Assembly: GCA_937863185.1 (NCBI GenBank)
Contig: CALMEG010000122.1
Span: 1 to 34,030 of the forward strand
Direction of reading: 5' to 3'
Length of the DNA stretch: 34,030 nucleotides
From: an uncultured Paracoccaceae bacterium
Lineage (GTDB): Bacteria; Pseudomonadota; Alphaproteobacteria; Rhodobacterales; Rhodobacteraceae
The translations under genes were made by a program, and so were the position numbers. The notes beneath the pieces were generated by a model. That model saw only the letters and a program-made list of their open reading frames with translations, was not told the origin of the DNA and did not search any database. Of this stretch, positions 14,946 to 21,691 are shown piece by piece. Within the stretch, counting starts at the first letter, position 1, and the number at the start of each line of letters is the position of its first letter.

Positions 14946-15527
14946 TCAGCCGATGGCGCGCCCGAAGGCCGGGCGCGCCGCAAGCCTGTCGCGGTAAGCC
15001 TCGAAGGCGGGGCGCGTCGGCAAGGAGCCGAATTGCAGGCCCCAGGGGATATGTGAACCGACATAGACATCGGCCGCGGTGAACCGACCGCCCGCGATGA
15101 AATCATCCCGGCCCAGCTTTTGTTCCAGCGCGCCGATCACGCTATCGAAATCGCCGTAGCCGACCATCTGGCGCCGCTCCGGCGGGGGTTCAATTCCAAG
15201 AGCGCGCGCGGTGACGGCGGCTTCGATGGGGCCGGCGGCGAAGAACATCCAGCGGGAATATTCGGCCCGCTCGTGGGGGCGGGGGGCAAGGCCGGCCTCG
15301 GGAAAACGCTCTGCCAGCCAGGCGCAGATCGCGGCGACCTCGGTCACCACGGTGTCGCCCTCGGTCAGGACGGGCACCTTGCCCATGGGGTTGAGCGCAA
15401 GGAAATCGGGTGTGCGCATCGGTGCGCCGTAATCCAGCTCGATCATCTCGCATTCAGCCCCGGTCTCCTCGACCATCCATTGTGCGATCCGCCCGCGCGA
15501 GCGCTGGTTGGTATAAAGCGTCAGCAT
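14946..15527 (-). CDS. Glutathione S-transferase
   Basis: Cytosolic protein of 193 residues. Residues 1-75 form the thioredoxin-like domain: MLTLYTNQRSRGRIAQWMVEE starts the fold with the Asn/Arg-Ser region near the catalytic position. NPMGKVPVLTEGD has the cis-Pro that binds the glutathione backbone, and VVTEVAAICAWLAERFP holds the Glu that contacts the gamma-glutamyl group. The C-terminal helical domain includes GGRFTAADVYVG, the conserved GST N-capping box. The start at 15527 follows AAGGGAAAACACG. It converges with the peroxiredoxin gene. Its last codons form a perfect 10-bp GC stem that may stop transcription from both sides. The specific substrate is unknown. Confidence 0.92.
   Translation of the reverse strand: MLTLYTNQRSRGRIAQWMVEETGAECEMIELDYGAPMRTPDFLALNPMGKVPVLTEGDTVVTEVAAICAWLAERFPEAGLAPRPHERAEYSRWMFFAAGPIEAAVTARALGIEPPPERRQMVGYGDFDSVIGALEQKLGRDDFIAGGRFTAADVYVGSHIPWGLQFGSLPTRPAFEAYRDRLAARPAFGRAIG
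14955..14979. terminator. GC-rich hairpin at the prx/gst convergence
   Basis: Perfect 10-bp arms GGCGCGCCCG (14955-14964) and CGGGCGCGCC (14970-14979) enclose a 5-nt loop. The hairpin is encoded within the last codons of the GST gene, 11 bp past the end of the peroxiredoxin gene. It is exceptionally stable and readable from both directions but lacks a T-run. Confidence 0.5.
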
Positions 15528-15561
15528 CGTGTTTTCCCTTTCGGCAAGGCAGGCATGGCGA

Positions 15562-15921
15562 TCAGCGCGCGTGCAGTTTGCACAGGCATTCGACGGGTTC
15601 GGAATGATCCTTCTGCACCGTCGCCGCGCCAGCCAGCTTGTCGATGGCGCGGGCAAGTTCGATGTCCTGCATGCTCAGCCCGTCGCAGTGATGGGTGGTC
15701 AGGGTGATGTCGACGACATTGTAGACATTGCTCCATTCCGGGTGATGGCCCATCTTTTCGGCTACCAGAGCGATGCGGGACATGAAGCCCCAAGCCTCGG
15801 AAAAACTGCGGAACTTCAGGATCTTGCGGATACCGTCGCGGTCGGGCACGCCGCCCCATCCGGTTTCGCCAAGGGCGGGCAGAAGGCTTTGTCTTTCGTT
15901 TTCGTCGAGGCGGCCGGTCAT
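15562..15921 (-). CDS. phhB: Pterin-4a-carbinolamine dehydratase
   Basis: Small cytosolic enzyme of 119 residues that dehydrates 4a-hydroxytetrahydropterin, normally recycling the cofactor of aromatic amino acid hydroxylases. The signature is complete: [42 protein letters not shown], with His59-His60-Pro61-Glu62-Trp63 and His77 as the expected active-site residues. ATG 15921 follows GGAGGG by 5 nt and gives the usual N-terminus, and the in-frame start at 15954 adds an unlikely extension. The last 20 residues, ending ECLCKLHAR, exceed the common length. No phenylalanine hydroxylase is nearby, so the role may be in other pterin metabolism. It lies downstream of fliP in the same direction but is unlikely to be functionally linked to it. 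Confidence 0.92.
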   Translation of the reverse strand: MTGRLDENERQSLLPALGETGWGGVPDRDGIRKILKFRSFSEAWGFMSRIALVAEKMGHHPEWSNVYNVVDITLTTHHCDGLSMQDIELARAIDKLAGAATVQKDHSEPVECLCKLHAR

Positions 15922-16008
15922 GAAACCCTCCATCAGTGGCAGAACCCCGATCATAGCGCGCCCGCGCCCTTGGGAAAGTCTCGTCGGAGAGATTTCGCCG
16001 AAGCCCCG

Positions 16009-16725
16009 CTACATGTAGCCCCGCACAAGCGCGTTCGAGACAAGCACCCAGCCATCCGCGACGACGAAGAAGGCCAGCTTGAAGGGCAGCGCCACGATGG
16101 CCGGCGGCACCATCATCATCCCCATCGACATCAGCACCGCCGAAACCACGAGGTCGATGATGAGGAAGGGCAGAAAGACCAGGAACCCGATCTCGAACGC
16201 GCGGGAAATTTCCGACAGCATGAAGGAAGGCACAAGGACGGAAAGCGGCGCCTCTCCGATCCCGCTGCCGGCGGCCCCGGGGCGCAGGTCAAGAAGCGTG
16301 GCGAAAGTGTCGGGATCGGTGCGCCCGGCCATGAAAAGCCGGAACGGGGCGATGCCCAGCTCGAAGGCTGCGGGCAGCTCCAGGCGCCCGGCGATCAGCG
16401 GTTCGATCCCGTTTCGCCAGCTTTCAAGGAAAACCGGCTCCATGATGAACCAGGTGAGGAAAAGCGCGAGGCTGACGATCAGCATGTTGGGCGGCGACTG
16501 TTGCAGGCCAAGCGCCTGGCGTAGGATCGACAGCACCGTGACCAGGAACGGAAAGCAGGTCACCATGATCGCAAGGCCGGGCGCCAGCCCGAGCAGGGTG
16601 ATCGCGGCGATCAGCAGCATCGAGCGGCCCGCAAGGCTTTCGCCATTGCCAAGCGAAACCGTGATGTCCTGCGCGGCGGCGGGGCCCGCGCACAGCATCA
16701 GCGCAAGGAGTATGAGGCGCGCCAT
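16009..16725 (-). CDS. fliP: Flagellar export gate protein FliP
   Basis: Core membrane component of the flagellar type III export gate (the FliP5-FliQ4-FliR1 helix assembly). It has 238 residues with a cleavable signal (ARLILLALMLCAGPAAAQD), as is normal for FliP. LAPGLAIMVTCFPFLVTVLSILRQALGLQQSPPNMLIVSLALFLTWFIM is the first conserved membrane region, and LVPSFMLSEISRAFEIGFLVFLPFLIIDLVVSAVLMSMGMMMVPP the second signature. The ATG at 16725 overlaps the fliN stop by one base (TGATG); an in-frame GTG one codon earlier is possible. It is last in the fliF-fliH-fliN-fliP unit. Its partners FliQ and FliR are encoded in other units of this block. Confidence 0.96.
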   Translation of the reverse strand: MARLILLALMLCAGPAAAQDITVSLGNGESLAGRSMLLIAAITLLGLAPGLAIMVTCFPFLVTVLSILRQALGLQQSPPNMLIVSLALFLTWFIMEPVFLESWRNGIEPLIAGRLELPAAFELGIAPFRLFMAGRTDPDTFATLLDLRPGAAGSGIGEAPLSVLVPSFMLSEISRAFEIGFLVFLPFLIIDLVVSAVLMSMGMMMVPPAIVALPFKLAFFVVADGWVLVSNALVRGYM

Positions 16726-17003
16726 CACAGGCCGTTCTGCAGATCGGCGATCTCGGTCAGGCGCACGGCAAGCGGGCCATCGTCGTCCGGGTCAAGCTGG
16801 GTCAGCTCTCCGCGTGCGATCAACCTGTCGCCGACATAAAGCTCGACCGGGTCGTCGACCCTGCGGTCGAGCGGCAGCACCGAATCGCGCTTCATGCGCA
16901 AGAGGTCGCGCACGAGCGGGCGGGATTTGCCGACCGATACGGTGATTTCGATGGGAACCTGGCTGAAGGGGTTCTGCGGCACGGGGGGTTCGTCAATGCT
17001 CAT
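16725..17003 (-). CDS. fliN: Flagellar motor switch protein FliN
   Basis: Short switch-complex protein of 92 residues consisting essentially of one SpoA (surface presentation of antigens) domain: VPIEITVSVGKSRPLVRDLLRMKRDSVLPLDRRVDDPVELYVGDRLIARGEL. This matches the FliN core, in which the Val-Glu-Leu-Tyr-Val strand and the Ala-Arg-Gly-Glu segment are standard. It forms the lower C-ring and docks FliH for export. ATG 17003 follows AGGAGA by 9 nt and lies inside the end of fliH (11-bp overlap). The longer frame to 17075 runs deeper into fliH without a better start. FliM and FliG are not encoded in the window. Confidence 0.92.
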   Translation of the reverse strand: MSIDEPPVPQNPFSQVPIEITVSVGKSRPLVRDLLRMKRDSVLPLDRRVDDPVELYVGDRLIARGELTQLDPDDDGPLAVRLTEIADLQNGL

Positions 17004-17592
17004 CTTCGGGGGTCTCCTGCCCGGGGCGGAAGTGGTTGCGGATGGCGGCGCGGATCGCCGCGATGACGCCGTCAAGGTCGATCTCGACCCCGGTCTGTCC
17101 GAAGCGGAGGCTGGCCCGGGTCTCGGCCATCGCGGGGTCTTCGTCGAATTCGACGGGTAATCCGGTTTCCGCTGCCAGCATCTCGCGGATGCGCGGCATG
17201 CTGGCGGGATGGGCCACGATCCTTGGCGGAGCCTCTGTCAGCTTTTCGGCCAGCGGAAGCACCTGTTCCAGGACGATCGGGGCAAGCGTGTCCCGGGCCA
17301 TTGCGGGCAGCACCCGCGCGGCCATTTCCACGATCAGCGGCTCGACCGAGCGCAGCAGGTGGGTGCGCGCCTCATGAAACGTGAACGAGAGTTTCTGGAT
17401 GTTGCCGGCAAGTTCGCTGCGCAGCTTTCGTTCGGCATCGTCCAGCGCGGCATTCGCGTCTTCCCATCCGGCGGTATAGCCCTGCTCGAACGCGCCAAGC
17501 CGGACCTCCTCAAGCCGCGCGGGCGAAAGCGTGACATCGCTGTCAGGATCGCTGTCCTCGAAGGTTTCAAGCTTCAGAAGATGCCCGCTCAT
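16993..17592 (-). CDS. fliH: FliH-like regulator of the flagellar export ATPase
   Basis: Cytoplasmic protein of 199 residues that tethers and restrains the FliI ATPase. The pattern fits FliH: an acidic N-terminus, a segment RLGAFEQGYTAGWEDANAAL with the usual Gly/Ala heptad-like spacing, a long helix (about residues 45-110), and a C-terminal alpha/beta domain (PPRIVAHPASMPRIREML, then SLRFGQTGVEIDLDGVIAAIRAAI) like the FliI-binding part of FliH and V-ATPase subunit E. Sequence conservation in this family is weak, so position supports the call: it overlaps the end of fliF by an ATGA and precedes fliN. Confidence 0.85.
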   Translation of the reverse strand: MSGHLLKLETFEDSDPDSDVTLSPARLEEVRLGAFEQGYTAGWEDANAALDDAERKLRSELAGNIQKLSFTFHEARTHLLRSVEPLIVEMAARVLPAMARDTLAPIVLEQVLPLAEKLTEAPPRIVAHPASMPRIREMLAAETGLPVEFDEDPAMAETRASLRFGQTGVEIDLDGVIAAIRAAIRNHFRPGQETPEDEH

Positions 17593-19202
17593 GCGGTTTC
17601 CCCTTCATCTTCCATCCAGCTGCGCAGGATCTCGACCGATTCGGACTGACGCTCTTCGATCAGGCGCTTGAGGCGAAGGACGGGGTCGTGGGTCTGGCCG
17701 CTTGCGGCCGCCGTCGCATCGAAGGTAACGGGAAGCTGACGGTCGGTGCGGCGAAGCTCGTCGGTCAGGGTGACGGGGGGCTGCGCCACATCCTCCATGT
17801 CGATCGCGCCTTCCCGCAACGCGGCGCCGCCAAGATCCCCGCCGCGGCCAAGGCGCGGCAGATCCCGCGCGGGCGGGCGCATCAGCAGCGGCCGCAGCAC
17901 GAACAGCCCCAGCACAAGCGCGACCGCGCCCAGGATCACCGTCTGGATCAGTTGCATCAGGTTGATATCGGATGCGGCGAACATGCCGGCATGGGCAATC
18001 TCTCCCTGCACCGCGGCCTGTTCGAAAGGCATGGAGCGCAGCGTGATGACATCGCCGCGCGCCTCGTCGAAGCCCACGGCCGAGGCCACAAGCTCGCGCA
18101 GCGCCGACAGTTCCTCTTCGGGGCGGGCCTGCCACGAGATATTGCCGGCACCGTCGGCCACCTGAAGCCCGTCGACAAGAACCGCGACCGTCAGGCGCTT
18201 GATGCCGCCGGGGGTGCGCAACACCTCACGCGTGGTTTCGGAGACCTCGAAATTCGTCCGCTCGCGCGTTTCGGTCACGTTGCTTTGCGACTTTCCGCCA
18301 TTCGCAGCATCGCCCTCGGGCAGGTTCGAGGCGACGCTGACCGCGCCGGGGCGCATCTCGTCCGACATGTCCGAACGTTCTTCGGTATCGACCGAGATCG
18401 CCACGCGCCCCTCGGGATCGAAGCGCCGCTCGGTGATCGCCTCGCGTTCCGACACGGTTTCCAGCGAAACCTCGACCACCGCATTGCCATAGCCTACGCG
18501 CGCCTCAAGCAGCCTTTCGACATTGTTCCGGATCTCGACGGCGCGGTCATTGGCCGGCCCGGCCTCTTCCCCGGTGCCGATCAGCGCCCCGTTTCCGTCG
18601 ATGATGGAAACATCCTCCGGCGACATGCCCGAGACTGCCGAGGCCACAAGAAATTTCAACGCCTTGGCCCGCGGCGCCGCAAGGCTTCCGGCCGCGGTGA
18701 CCACCGTGACCGAGGCGGTCGGGCGCAGATCCTTGCGGAACGGCTGGCCGGAGGGGGTGGCGATATGCACGCGGGCCGAACGGATGCCGGGGCTGGAAAC
18801 GATCGTGCGTGCCAGTTCCCCCTCTTTCGCGCGCCAATAGGCGGCGTCGAACATCTGCGAGGTGGTGCCGAAACCCGTCAGCGAATCAAGCAGCTCATAC
18901 CCCATGCTGCCGGCGGCGGGCAGCCCCTCGGCCGCAAGGGTCATGCGCAGCTCGTCGCGCCGCGTGCTTTCGACATAGATCGAATCGCCGCGCACCTCAT
19001 AGGCCGCCCCGCGCTGTTCGAGGGCGGTGACGATCTCGCCCGCGCGGGCGCCTTCGAGGCCGGCATATAGCAATGCAAGATCGCTGCGCGAGGACATCCC
19101 CGCAAGCCACAGGATTGCGACGAATACCGAAAGCGCCGCACCGGCCGCAATCAGCCGTTTGCGGGGGTCCAATGCGCCCCATAGCGCCGATACCTGTTGC
19201 AA
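17589..19202 (-). CDS. fliF: Flagellar MS-ring protein FliF
   Basis: Forms the MS ring, the base on which the rod, export gate and C-ring assemble. It has 537 residues. A first membrane helix lies at about 16-37 (LIAAGAALSVFVAILWLAG), followed by ring-building motif domains (LLYAGLEGARAGEIVTALEQRG... and RVHIATPSGQPFRKDLRPTASVTV). A large periplasmic region and a second helix (LMQLIQTVILGAVALVLGLFVLRPLLM) come next. The C-terminal helix RLIEERQSESVEILRSWMEDE is the FliG-binding tail. The best start is a TTG at 19202 with a near-perfect Shine-Dalgarno AAGGAGGTG. Upstream in-frame starts would run into the divergent promoter and fliL. It leads the unit fliF-fliH-fliN-fliP. Confidence 0.95.
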   Translation of the reverse strand: MQQVSALWGALDPRKRLIAAGAALSVFVAILWLAGMSSRSDLALLYAGLEGARAGEIVTALEQRGAAYEVRGDSIYVESTRRDELRMTLAAEGLPAAGSMGYELLDSLTGFGTTSQMFDAAYWRAKEGELARTIVSSPGIRSARVHIATPSGQPFRKDLRPTASVTVVTAAGSLAAPRAKALKFLVASAVSGMSPEDVSIIDGNGALIGTGEEAGPANDRAVEIRNNVERLLEARVGYGNAVVEVSLETVSEREAITERRFDPEGRVAISVDTEERSDMSDEMRPGAVSVASNLPEGDAANGGKSQSNVTETRERTNFEVSETTREVLRTPGGIKRLTVAVLVDGLQVADGAGNISWQARPEEELSALRELVASAVGFDEARGDVITLRSMPFEQAAVQGEIAHAGMFAASDINLMQLIQTVILGAVALVLGLFVLRPLLMRPPARDLPRLGRGGDLGGAALREGAIDMEDVAQPPVTLTDELRRTDRQLPVTFDATAAASGQTHDPVLRLKRLIEERQSESVEILRSWMEDEGETA

Positions 19203-19206
19203 GACA

Positions 19207-19217
19207 CACCTCCTTTT
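19207..19217 (-). promoter_or_regulatory. Strong ribosome binding site deciding a TTG start for fliF
   Basis: On the minus strand AAAAGGAGGTG stands 4 nt before TTG 19202 (6 nt from the AGGAGG core to the start). It matches the anti-Shine-Dalgarno sequence over nine bases. No ATG or GTG in the fliF frame is placed suitably near it. Confidence 0.75.
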
Positions 19218-19261
19218 GGGGCTTCTGCCCCCTCGCCACGAGGCAGATTCCCCGATTGCGC

Positions 19262-19276
19262 TTAACAATCGGTTAG
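19262..19276. promoter_or_regulatory. CtrA-type binding site in the fliF/fliL divergent region
   Basis: TTAA-N7-TTAG differs from the CtrA consensus TTAA-N7-TTAA by one base. It lies 12 bp before a TATAGA hexamer, where a CtrA box would overlap the -35 region of the fliL promoter. The location between two flagellar operons supports it. Confidence 0.6.
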
Positions 19277-19288
19277 TGGGTGAAGGGC

Positions 19289-19294
19289 TATAGA
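19289..19294 (+). promoter_or_regulatory. Candidate -10 box of the fliL operon
   Basis: TATAGA lies 12 bp after the CtrA-type site and 27 bp before the fliL ATG. It sits in the loop of a TGGGTG (19277-19282)/CACCCA (19295-19300) inverted repeat. No good separate -35 is present, as expected for an activator-dependent promoter. Confidence 0.4.
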
Positions 19295-19321
19295 CACCCA
19301 AAGCGAAAACACGGTGCCGAG

Positions 19322-19804
19322 ATGGACGACACACAGGAAAGCAGCCCGGAGGTTGCTGAAAAGAAATCGAAAATTCCGCTTCTGATCGGATTCGTGCTGA
19401 TGCTTGCCTGCGGGGCGGGTGGCTATCTGGCGGTCATGGCCGGAGTGATTCCCGGCCTGTCCGGCGGCACCTCGCACGAGGTTCACGACACATCCGACAC
19501 GCTGCCCGACATCGCCTTTGTCGCACTTGATCCGCTGATCGTGTCGCTGCCCGGTGCGGTTCAGCGCCACCTGCGTTTTTCCGCGCAGCTCGAGGTTGCC
19601 TCGGCCCATGCCAAGGAGGTCGAGCTGCTTCGCCCGCGGGTGATGGATGTGCTGAACGGTTATCTTCGCGCGGTCGATATCGCCGAGCTGGAAGAGCCGA
19701 CGGCGCTGTTCCGGCTGCGGGCCCAGATGTTGCGCCGCGTGCAGATGGTCACCGGCGAGGGCCGCGTGCGCGACCTGCTGGTGATCGAGTTTGTCCTGAA
19801 CTGA
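19322..19804 (+). CDS. fliL: FliL-family flagellar basal-body protein, copy 1
   Basis: Single-pass inner-membrane protein of 160 residues that sits near the stators and MS ring and supports torque generation. It has a charged N-terminus (residues 1-17), a membrane helix (about 18-40, IPLLIGFVLMLACGAGGYLAV), a linker, then the periplasmic FliL domain. That domain runs from FVALDPLIVSLPGAVQRHLRFSAQLEVA, through an Asp/Arg-rich helix region, to VRDLLVIEFVLN at the C-terminus. ATG 19322 fits a transcription start near 19300; an in-frame GTG at 19280 would lie upstream of the candidate -10. It heads the rightward operon with motE and motA. A second, diverged FliL is encoded at 28980-29462. Confidence 0.9.
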   Translation: MDDTQESSPEVAEKKSKIPLLIGFVLMLACGAGGYLAVMAGVIPGLSGGTSHEVHDTSDTLPDIAFVALDPLIVSLPGAVQRHLRFSAQLEVASAHAKEVELLRPRVMDVLNGYLRAVDIAELEEPTALFRLRAQMLRRVQMVTGEGRVRDLLVIEFVLN

Positions 19805-19814
19805 AGAGGAAGCC

Positions 19815-20174
19815 ATGGAGTTCATCGCAGATATCCTGCTTGCCGCCGGTGCGCTGGGTGCGGCCGCCTATTGCCTTGTGCTGGCGCGGCGCCTGCGTCA
19901 GTTCAATCAGCTTGAAAACGGCATGGGCGGTGCGATCGCCGTGCTGTCGGCGCAGGTCGACGACATGACCAAGGCCCTTCAGCAAGCCCAGGCGACGGCT
20001 GCGTCCTCGGCGCGCCAGCTCGATGCGCTGACCGCGCGTGCCGAAAGCGGGGCGCAGAAGCTCGAACTTTTGCTGGCATCGCTGCATGATCTGCCGCCGG
20101 GCGATGCCGAGGGCCGCCGCCCGCGGGTTCTGCGCCGGCGTGCAAGGTCTGACATGGCGGAGTATGCGGAATGA
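19815..20174 (+). CDS. Small membrane-anchored coiled-coil protein of the flagellar cluster (possibly DUF6468)
   Basis: A 119-residue protein of unknown function. One N-terminal membrane helix (about 4-24, IADILLAAGALGAAAYCLVLA) is followed by Arg-rich residues and a coiled-coil region (about 40-95) rich in Ala, Gln and Leu with few breaks. The C-terminal 25 residues are basic (RRPRVLRRRARS). The Shine-Dalgarno is GAGGAAG. It sits 10 bp after fliL and overlaps motE by an ATGA, an arrangement I associate with alphaproteobacterial flagellar clusters where a DUF6468-type protein is found. That family name is from memory and not confirmed. A role in stator or FliL placement is plausible but unproven. 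Confidence 0.75.
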   Translation: MEFIADILLAAGALGAAAYCLVLARRLRQFNQLENGMGGAIAVLSAQVDDMTKALQQAQATAASSARQLDALTARAESGAQKLELLLASLHDLPPGDAEGRRPRVLRRRARSDMAEYAE

Positions 20175-20767
20175 CCCGGCGGCACGGACCCAAAAAGGCG
20201 GCGGCAGGGCATCGGCGCCGGGCGGGGCGGGGCGCGCTTCTGATTCTGGCGACGCTGCTTGGCGTGTCGGGGTTCCTGCGGCTGGTCGAGGCGACGGGCG
20301 GCGCATTCGCGCTTGCCTCGGACGCGACAGTGCCCGCAGGCGCGGTCGAGCCGACCGCACCCGATGCGATTGCGCTTCTGGAAGCCGTGAAGGAGCGCGA
20401 ACGCAAGGTGTCCGAGCGTGAAGCGCGGCTGGACGCGCGGATCGAGGCGTTGAAAAGCACCGAGGAACGCGTGGAGAAGCAGCTTGCCGCGCTGAGCGCC
20501 GCCGAAGAGGACCTTGCGCGCACCGTGGCGATCGCGGATGGCGCGGCCGAGCAGGACGTGGCCCGGCTTGTCGCCTTTTACGAGGCGATGAAGCCGAAGG
20601 ATGCGGCCCGGCTGTTCAATGAAATGGCGCCGGAATTCGCGGTCGGGTTCCTGGCGCGCATGCGGCCCGATGCGGCGGCCGCGGTCCTTGCCGGGCTTGA
20701 TCCCAAGGCGGCCTATTCCATCAGCGTGCTGATGGCGGGACGAAATGCCAATGCACCAAGGCAGTAA
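20171..20767 (+). CDS. motE: MotE-like protein with an MgtE-N-type C-terminal domain
   Basis: A 198-residue protein. A basic N-terminus and one membrane helix (about 21-38, GALLILATLLGVSGFLRLV) are followed by a periplasmic linker, a strongly charged coiled coil (about 70-118, VKERERKVSEREARLDARIEAL and onward), and a helical domain (about 125-190) with VARLVAFYEAMKPKDAARLFNEMAPEFAVGFLARMRPDAAAAVLAGL. That last part is the repeat pattern of the MgtE N-terminal/MotE domain. In Sinorhizobium meliloti, MotE is a chaperone that stabilises the periplasmic motility protein MotC. Here the gene precedes motA, and motA is followed by a large secreted protein that could be the client. It overlaps the preceding gene by ATGA. 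Confidence 0.8.
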   Translation: MTRRHGPKKAAAGHRRRAGRGALLILATLLGVSGFLRLVEATGGAFALASDATVPAGAVEPTAPDAIALLEAVKERERKVSEREARLDARIEALKSTEERVEKQLAALSAAEEDLARTVAIADGAAEQDVARLVAFYEAMKPKDAARLFNEMAPEFAVGFLARMRPDAAAAVLAGLDPKAAYSISVLMAGRNANAPRQ

Positions 20768-20821
20768 CCTTTTCCGACGCCCCCTGGTGGAGGGCAGGCC
20801 AGCAGACCGGAGGCAATCCAC

Positions 20822-21691
20822 ATGATCGGTATCGTCGGTATCGTCGTCATCTTCGTGATGGTTTTCGGCGGCTACATCGCTGCCGGTGGAAAAATGGGGA
20901 TCATCCTCAAGTCGCTTCCCTTCGAGATGATCATGATCTGCGGCGCGGCGGCGGGATCGTTCCTGCTGTCCAACGACATGGCCTCGGTCAAGCACACGAT
21001 GCGGGATGTGGGCAAGGTGTTCAAGGGACCGAAGTGGAAGCCCGCGGATTACCGTGACCTGCTGTGCCTTCTGTTCGAGCTTATCCGGCTGGCCCGGCAG
21101 AACCCCGTGGCGATCGAGGAGCATATCGAGGCGCCGGGCGACTCGTCGATCTTCGGCCGTTATCCCAGGATCGCCGCGGATCACGAGGCGGTCGACATGA
21201 TCTGTGACACGATGCGCTCTGCCTCCATGAATTACGACGATCCCCACCAGGTCGAGGAGGTTCTCGAGAAGCAGCTCGAGGCGCAGTATCACCATGCGCT
21301 GCATTCCAGCCATGCGATGCAATCCGTTGCGGATGCGATGCTCGCGCTTGGCATCGTTGCCGCGGTCCTTGGGGTGATCAAGACCATGGGCTCCATCGAC
21401 CAGCCGCCCGAGATCCTTGGAAAGATGATCGGCGGCGCGCTGGTGGGCACCTTCCTGGGGGTGTTCCTGGCCTATGGCTTCATCGCGCCTTTCGCGGCGC
21501 GCATGAAAACGGTGATCGATGAGGACAGCCATTTCTACAAGCTGATCCGCGAGGTTCTGGTGGCCAACCTTTACCAGCACGCAACCAATATCTGCATCGA
21601 GGTGGGGCGCCAGAACACCCCGCATCACAACAGGCCCAGCTTCGTCGATCTGGAAGAGGCGCTGAAACTGCTCAAGGCCGAAGCCGCATGA
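20822..21691 (+). CDS. motA: Flagellar motor stator protein MotA
   Basis: Proton-channel stator subunit of 289 residues with four membrane helices. MIGIVGIVVIFVMVFGGYIAAGGKMGIIL and FEMIMICGAAAGSFLLSND are helices 1-2. The large cytoplasmic loop has the charged residues that work on FliG (YRDLLCLLFELIRLARQNPVAIEEHIE, equivalent to the Arg90/Glu98 region of E. coli MotA). ALGIVAAVLGVIKTMGSIDQPPEILGKMIGGALVGTFLGVFLAYGFIAPFA includes both functionally important prolines. The Shine-Dalgarno is CGGAGG. Its obligate partner MotB is not encoded in this window. The stop overlaps the next gene by ATGA. Confidence 0.95.
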   Translation: MIGIVGIVVIFVMVFGGYIAAGGKMGIILKSLPFEMIMICGAAAGSFLLSNDMASVKHTMRDVGKVFKGPKWKPADYRDLLCLLFELIRLARQNPVAIEEHIEAPGDSSIFGRYPRIAADHEAVDMICDTMRSASMNYDDPHQVEEVLEKQLEAQYHHALHSSHAMQSVADAMLALGIVAAVLGVIKTMGSIDQPPEILGKMIGGALVGTFLGVFLAYGFIAPFAARMKTVIDEDSHFYKLIREVLVANLYQHATNICIEVGRQNTPHHNRPSFVDLEEALKLLKAEAA

